Source of the DNA: Nymphaea colorata
Taxonomy: Eukaryota > Streptophyta > Magnoliopsida > Nymphaeales > Nymphaeaceae
NCBI RefSeq assembly: GCF_008831285.2
Contig: NW_022204626.1
Span: 5,001-27,239 of the forward strand
DNA: 22,239 nucleotides
Direction of reading: 5' to 3'
The notes beneath the pieces were generated by a model that was not told the DNA's origin, searched no databases, and worked only from the letters and a program-made list of their open reading frames with translations. The position numbers and the translations under genes are program-made. Positions 18,686 to 22,239 of this stretch are shown here, one piece after another. How positions within the stretch are numbered: position 1 is the stretch's first letter; every line of letters begins with the position of its first letter.

Positions 18686-20347
18686 CTGTAAACTCAATGT
18701 ACAATGGATCGAAAAATTAATCAAAGATTGGCATTTGGTGTGGCACCTCTCTCTCCTCGCCGAGGCTTCTCCCCTCTCGTCTCCCACCTTGTTCAACCCG
18801 AGAACCAGGCGTCTTCTCCCCCCTCGCGTCCTCTACCTCCACGGCGCTTCCAATCCAGAAATTCCTTGAAGAGCCGCCGTCCGAGACATAGGCATAAGGA
18901 AGAAGGCATCGGCGGATCTCCACCACCGGCGGCGATCCCTCCCTTGTCACGTAAGTACCCCCTTTCGAGCTTTTTCAAAGTTCTGAAATCGGTGCCTTTG
19001 CCCTGATCACGAGGGTACTGTGAGGCCGATTCCAGCATAGGGAAGATTGAAGGCGACGGATCTACCGCCGGCTTCAATTCGACACCGAAGAGGAGACGAA
19101 TTTCGATCTCTCTCTCGCTGCCCGATTGCTGCATTCTGCCTTAGAACACAGGGCGTCTTCACTCGGTTCCTCCCTCGGCATACCCGAAGAGGGGAATCAG
19201 GATTTGGGCGTTTTCTGTTCTAATCAGAAATTGCAGATCGCGTCGCGGGATTGGAATCAGACGTTTGATCCCTAGTAGGAAGTTGGCCGGATTAGAAAGA
19301 CAAATCGATAAGAAAATTACAATTTCTAGCGGCCTGTTCTCCCTTTGATCTGTCGGACCAGAGGCTCAAAATTAAGAAATCTCGCTCTCTGGTCGAGATC
19401 TGAAGAAGAGGAGTGATCCCCGTGAATCGCCCAGAAAAGAGCTTTCTAAATATCAAAAAGGGCGAATTCTGTCGGCTGGATCTCGAGATAGAATCTCGCC
19501 GGAAAATGCTTGAATCCGGCCATCGCTGCTAATTCCGGTGGTCGCCATTGATTCCGGCGTTAGGGACCGAATTGCCCTTCTTCCCTAGTGTTTTAATTAA
19601 AATCTGAAGGGGTATATGGTCAAGGGACTTCGGATCAAGTTCTGGCCGCCGGCGTGAGTTGGAAGTTCCGACGAGGCCATCATCCGATCCGGTAAGTCCT
19701 TCTCCGTTCCATCCTAGCCCTTCGTTTCGCATCTGTCAGCCCTCCAGCCGTCATCTGAGCCCTTGTCCCAGCTGCTGCCATCTGTCCCGATCCAGGATCA
19801 GCTCGCAATCAGCTGCTCCACCAAATCAGGAAGCAATCCCGCAGCCGCCGCCCCCTTCAGCTCCTCGCCATCTCCACCGCGTCAACCCTAACTCGCAAGG
19901 ATCCTCACGCGTTCATCTTGACACGTGTCGCAATCCGAGCCAGCCTCCGCCACCTCACTCGCCACCTCACCTGCCAGCTACCCACCTTGGTCCCGCCATC
20001 GCCACTTGTCCTCAGCCAGGCCCCGCGAGATCCCCTTTCCCTATTCCCTTGAATCTTTCCTCCTTAGTTTAGGAAACCTCCACCTCGCGCCACCTTGCCT
20101 ATTCTTCCTCAGCCGTTTCCTCTTTCCCTCTTGACCTGATCCGCAGCAATCCTCCACCGTAGATCTGGTCCACGTGTCCCCATCTCAGCCTTAGCCTCAT
20201 CCGAGCTCGCACGAGAGCGCCACCTGGCCCTTCGCCCCCAATCTCCTCTCCTTCCTTGTCGCATTTCTCCCTAACCCTTAGGCGAGAATTCGAGCTCCGT
20301 TCCTAATAGCTAGCATTCTTCTAGCTCTCTCTGTCGTGTCCGTCCAT

Positions 20348-20363
20348 CTTGCCACGTGGCAAG
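20348..20363. promoter_or_regulatory. 16-bp G-box palindrome, LTR3
   Basis: Third exact copy of the CACGTG-centred palindrome. It is unchanged although a neighbouring base upstream differs from LTR1 and LTR2. Confidence 0.45.
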
Positions 20364-20374
20364 CATCGGTGCAT

Positions 20375-20830
20375 TCCCTGGGTAAGACCAGCCCAGTCAA
20401 CCGAACCCACTAGGCAACCTCCTGCACCGAACCCGCACCTAGGCTAAACCTCTACCGAGCCAACCTAGATCGGCATTGACCCTTAGCCTTAGTCAACTAG
20501 GTCAGCTAGTCCACCAAGCCCACTTCGTTGGTAGCCTCCCTTAGCGACTCGAGCCTACCTCGAGTGACCCTTGACCTACTTGACCCGGACCCATTGACTC
20601 GGTCCATTTAGTCAACCACCTAGTTAGTTGAACCTTCCGCACTTGGTCAACTTTGACCAGCACCGTAAGCTTAGGCTCGACCTTAACCTCCCTTACTGAA
20701 CCAACCTATTAGCTAGGTCAACCCGTGACTGAACCTAAACCCTATTTGACTGAGCCTACCCTGACCCGAACCTGCTTGACAGACCTACCACCTAGTAGAG
20801 CCTAGCCGAACCCAGCCAACCCACCTTAGC
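20375..20830. promoter_or_regulatory. TTGAC/GTCAA-rich degenerate block, LTR3
   Basis: Same block as in LTR1 and LTR2, with most TTGAC and GTCAA cores kept and some small deletions around them. Confidence 0.35.
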
Positions 20831-21959
20831 TAGGATTAGGTTCAGCCGGCTCGCCGGCCCTTACAACGGCCCCTGCCTCTTCGTCGGCATCCACCGACGC
20901 CCGTGGCCGAGCCACATTCCGGAGATAGGCAGGCAGGCGCTGTCGCTGTGACAGCAGCCCCCCTCGGCAGTCCAGGCGGCCCTTCCGGCCCTGTTCCGTC
21001 GTCTTCAGCGTAGCAGCAACACATCGGCTGCAGACGCCAGGCAACTTCGTTCTGACGGGCGGCCTCGACCAGACAGCAGACGAGCGCTCCCGGTATCTCG
21101 ACGGCACGTCCGTAGCAGTTCGAGGCAGCGTCCTCGCTCTCGGCGCGTGTTCTGCCTCCCGGCCCAGCGAGTGTCAGCAGCGTTCTTGGCTCGACGTTAG
21201 CGCTGCCACCGCAGAATTCATCGCGGCAACAGCGCAGCGGCCGCAGCAAACGAGCAGCGACCAGACCTCGGCAGTCGACCCGTCCACCAGCGTGCGGCCT
21301 ACCGTCAGCGTCTTCAGGCAGCGGTCAGCCCGAGCAGCAGGCTACGTGGAGGCACACCTCAGCCGGTCTTCCTGTTCTGTGAGCTGCAGTGCTCGGGGGC
21401 AGGTCATCACCCCGAGACCTATCCGGCTACGCCAAGGGCGTCCTTGGCCGGTATCGTCTCCTATCCCCCTTGTAGCTCCGGGTGGGAATTGCTTTCAGTC
21501 TTAGGTAGCATATTAGTTCATTTTCAGCATTTCTGTTTAGCCTTGGCTTCGGCCTAGCTCCCCCGTGAGGTACCTCGAGGGCACTGTGCCCGAGACACGA
21601 CCACAGGAGCCAGACCACCTATTTACTTCTGTTGGGTGTGGTTTGCACGTTAGTGTGGTTTGCGTGGTTTGTGAGTGAGATTGAGTGTTATCTTGTATCG
21701 CTTACGAATTGTAAAGGCCTCACGACCCTGTTAGAGTTTTTGTAGTAGGCAGCCTTAGTTAGGAAATTTTGGGACTTGGGTAACCTACACGTGTACTCAC
21801 CTACCTATTGGGTTTTGCGCCAGGGTCCTGTCTGGCCGGGTAGATCATTTGTGTAATTTCCTAGGTTTTTCGGTTTTTAGAATAGGCCTCAAGAAGGTCC
21901 TGGGAAGTGTAGGATCGCACTGGTCGGGTTATTCTGGCCTAGACGGTGAGATCCTAACA

Positions 21960-22239
21960 ATTGGTATCAGAGCGAATCTTGAGGAACACCGTCGGTTTGA
22001 GCACTTGGACCTACGAAGAAGCTTCATCAACGGCAGTGCAGACGGTCTTCTTTTCGGATTTCCAGAGTGTCAGTGGACTTCTTTTGGTTTTCTAGTCAGT
22101 CTATTTTCAGTTATCTAGAGCAGATTTTGGTTTTTTTTTTGGGAGTCCCCACGACTTCCGTCTTCGTACGTGTTTAAGGCTTTGCTTGCTCACTTTTAGC
22201 AAGTAGAGGGCTGTACATTCCGTACACCCGAGGGCAGCC
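21960..22239 (+). mobile_element. Start of internal region 3 (leader only, cut by the window edge)
   Basis: This matches the first 280 bp of the other leaders and is closest to unit 2. The first two leader hairpins are present (22185-22203 and 22212-22226). A T run of 10 bases (22131-22140) is longer than in unit 2 (7) or unit 1 (6). Gag lies beyond the window. Confidence 0.93.
21962..21973 (+). other. Primer binding site of unit 3, initiator tRNA-Met
   Basis: A third TGGTATCAGAGC, two bases after the LTR3 end. It shows that LTR3 is followed by another internal region and not by host DNA. Confidence 0.95.

Larger units (their letters stand above)
18951..21540 (+). other. Candidate leader intron inside LTR3
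   Basis: GTAAGT donor at 18951, acceptor-like AGs at 21526-21527 and 21539-21540. LTR3 also has a second GTAAGT at 19692-19697 that the other LTRs lack. Consensus evidence only. Confidence 0.3.
18077..21959 (+). repeat. LTR3, shared by units 2 and 3 (3883 bp, full length)
   Basis: Bounded by TGTTA (18077-18081) and TAACA (21955-21959). It has the same layout as LTR2: Gag-Pol tail, U3 hairpins, TATA candidate (18678-18685), splice-donor candidate (18951), palindromes (19920-19929, 20171-20176, 20348-20363, 21786-21795), TTGAC/GTCAA block (about 20375-20830) and variable block (about 20890-21350). It is the most divergent of the three over its first 3 kb, with a sharply divergent patch at about 19596-19757. 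Its 3' quarter is closer to LTR2 than LTR1 is. Confidence 0.95.
1..22239 (+). mobile_element. Tandem array of a Ty3/Gypsy chromovirus LTR retrotransposon sharing LTRs
   Basis: The whole window is one repeat family in head-to-tail order: partial LTR, internal region, LTR, internal region, LTR, start of a third internal region. The sequence at position 1 recurs at 9404 and again at 18777, a period of about 9.4 kb. Neighbouring units share one LTR instead of each having two, so this is not a row of independent insertions; those would be separated by host DNA and target-site duplications. Unequal or ectopic recombination between LTRs is the usual explanation for such arrays. The copies differ by many substitutions and indels, so it is not a simple duplicated contig. 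All sense features are on the + strand. Confidence 0.95.

Noticed and set aside
18077-21959. LTR3 as the outer end of the array
   Set aside because: A third primer binding site and leader follow directly, so the array continues.
1-22239. The array as a pure assembly duplication
   Set aside because: The three copies differ at many sites in a structured pattern, which copying one contig would not give. A local misjoin or consensus errors are still possible.

Overview
The window lies inside a plant-type nuclear repeat array. It is built entirely from one family of Ty3/Gypsy LTR retrotransposon of the chromovirus type (gag, protease, reverse transcriptase, RNase H, integrase and a C-terminal chromodomain in one frame). 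The initiator-methionine tRNA primer site (TGGTATCAGAGC), the TGTTA...TAACA LTR ends and the chromovirus domain order all point to a land plant. I cannot name the species. I see no ordinary host gene, tRNA, rRNA, CRISPR or prokaryotic feature.

Layout: LTR1 (1-3198, its first ~700 bp cut off by the window edge), internal region 1 (3199-8702), LTR2 (8703-12592), internal region 2 (12593-18076), LTR3 (18077-21959), and the start of internal region 3 (21960-22239). Neighbouring units share a single LTR, so the order is LTR-int-LTR-int-LTR-int with a period of about 9.4 kb, three primer binding sites and two polypurine tracts. The LTRs are very long (about 3.9 kb). No host DNA or target-site duplication is visible.

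Internal region 1 carries an uninterrupted 1724-codon Gag-Pol reading frame (3823-8997) with every catalytic motif I looked for. Its last 98 codons run into LTR2. Internal region 2 is a near-identical copy broken by about 14 single-base deletions. One tract there has no substitutions over about 1.25 kb yet still has three one-base indels, so some of these breaks may be assembly errors. The untranslated leaders hold a run of conserved hairpins, including one with a GUAA tetraloop, and changes between units keep the pairing.

The most informative observation is that LTR2 is a chimera. Left of about 11,705 it matches LTR1 against LTR3; right of about 11,715 it matches LTR3 against LTR1, and this continues into the following leader. 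This is what a crossover between the 3' LTR of one element and the 5' LTR of another would leave, and it gives a mechanism for the array. Other leads are a divergent 160-bp patch in LTR3 that creates a GT splice donor, a candidate long leader intron within the LTR, four conserved CACGTG palindromes, a TTGAC/GTCAA-rich block, and three perfect hairpins in U3. I found no new class of biological system. The novelty is in the array structure and in these cis elements.
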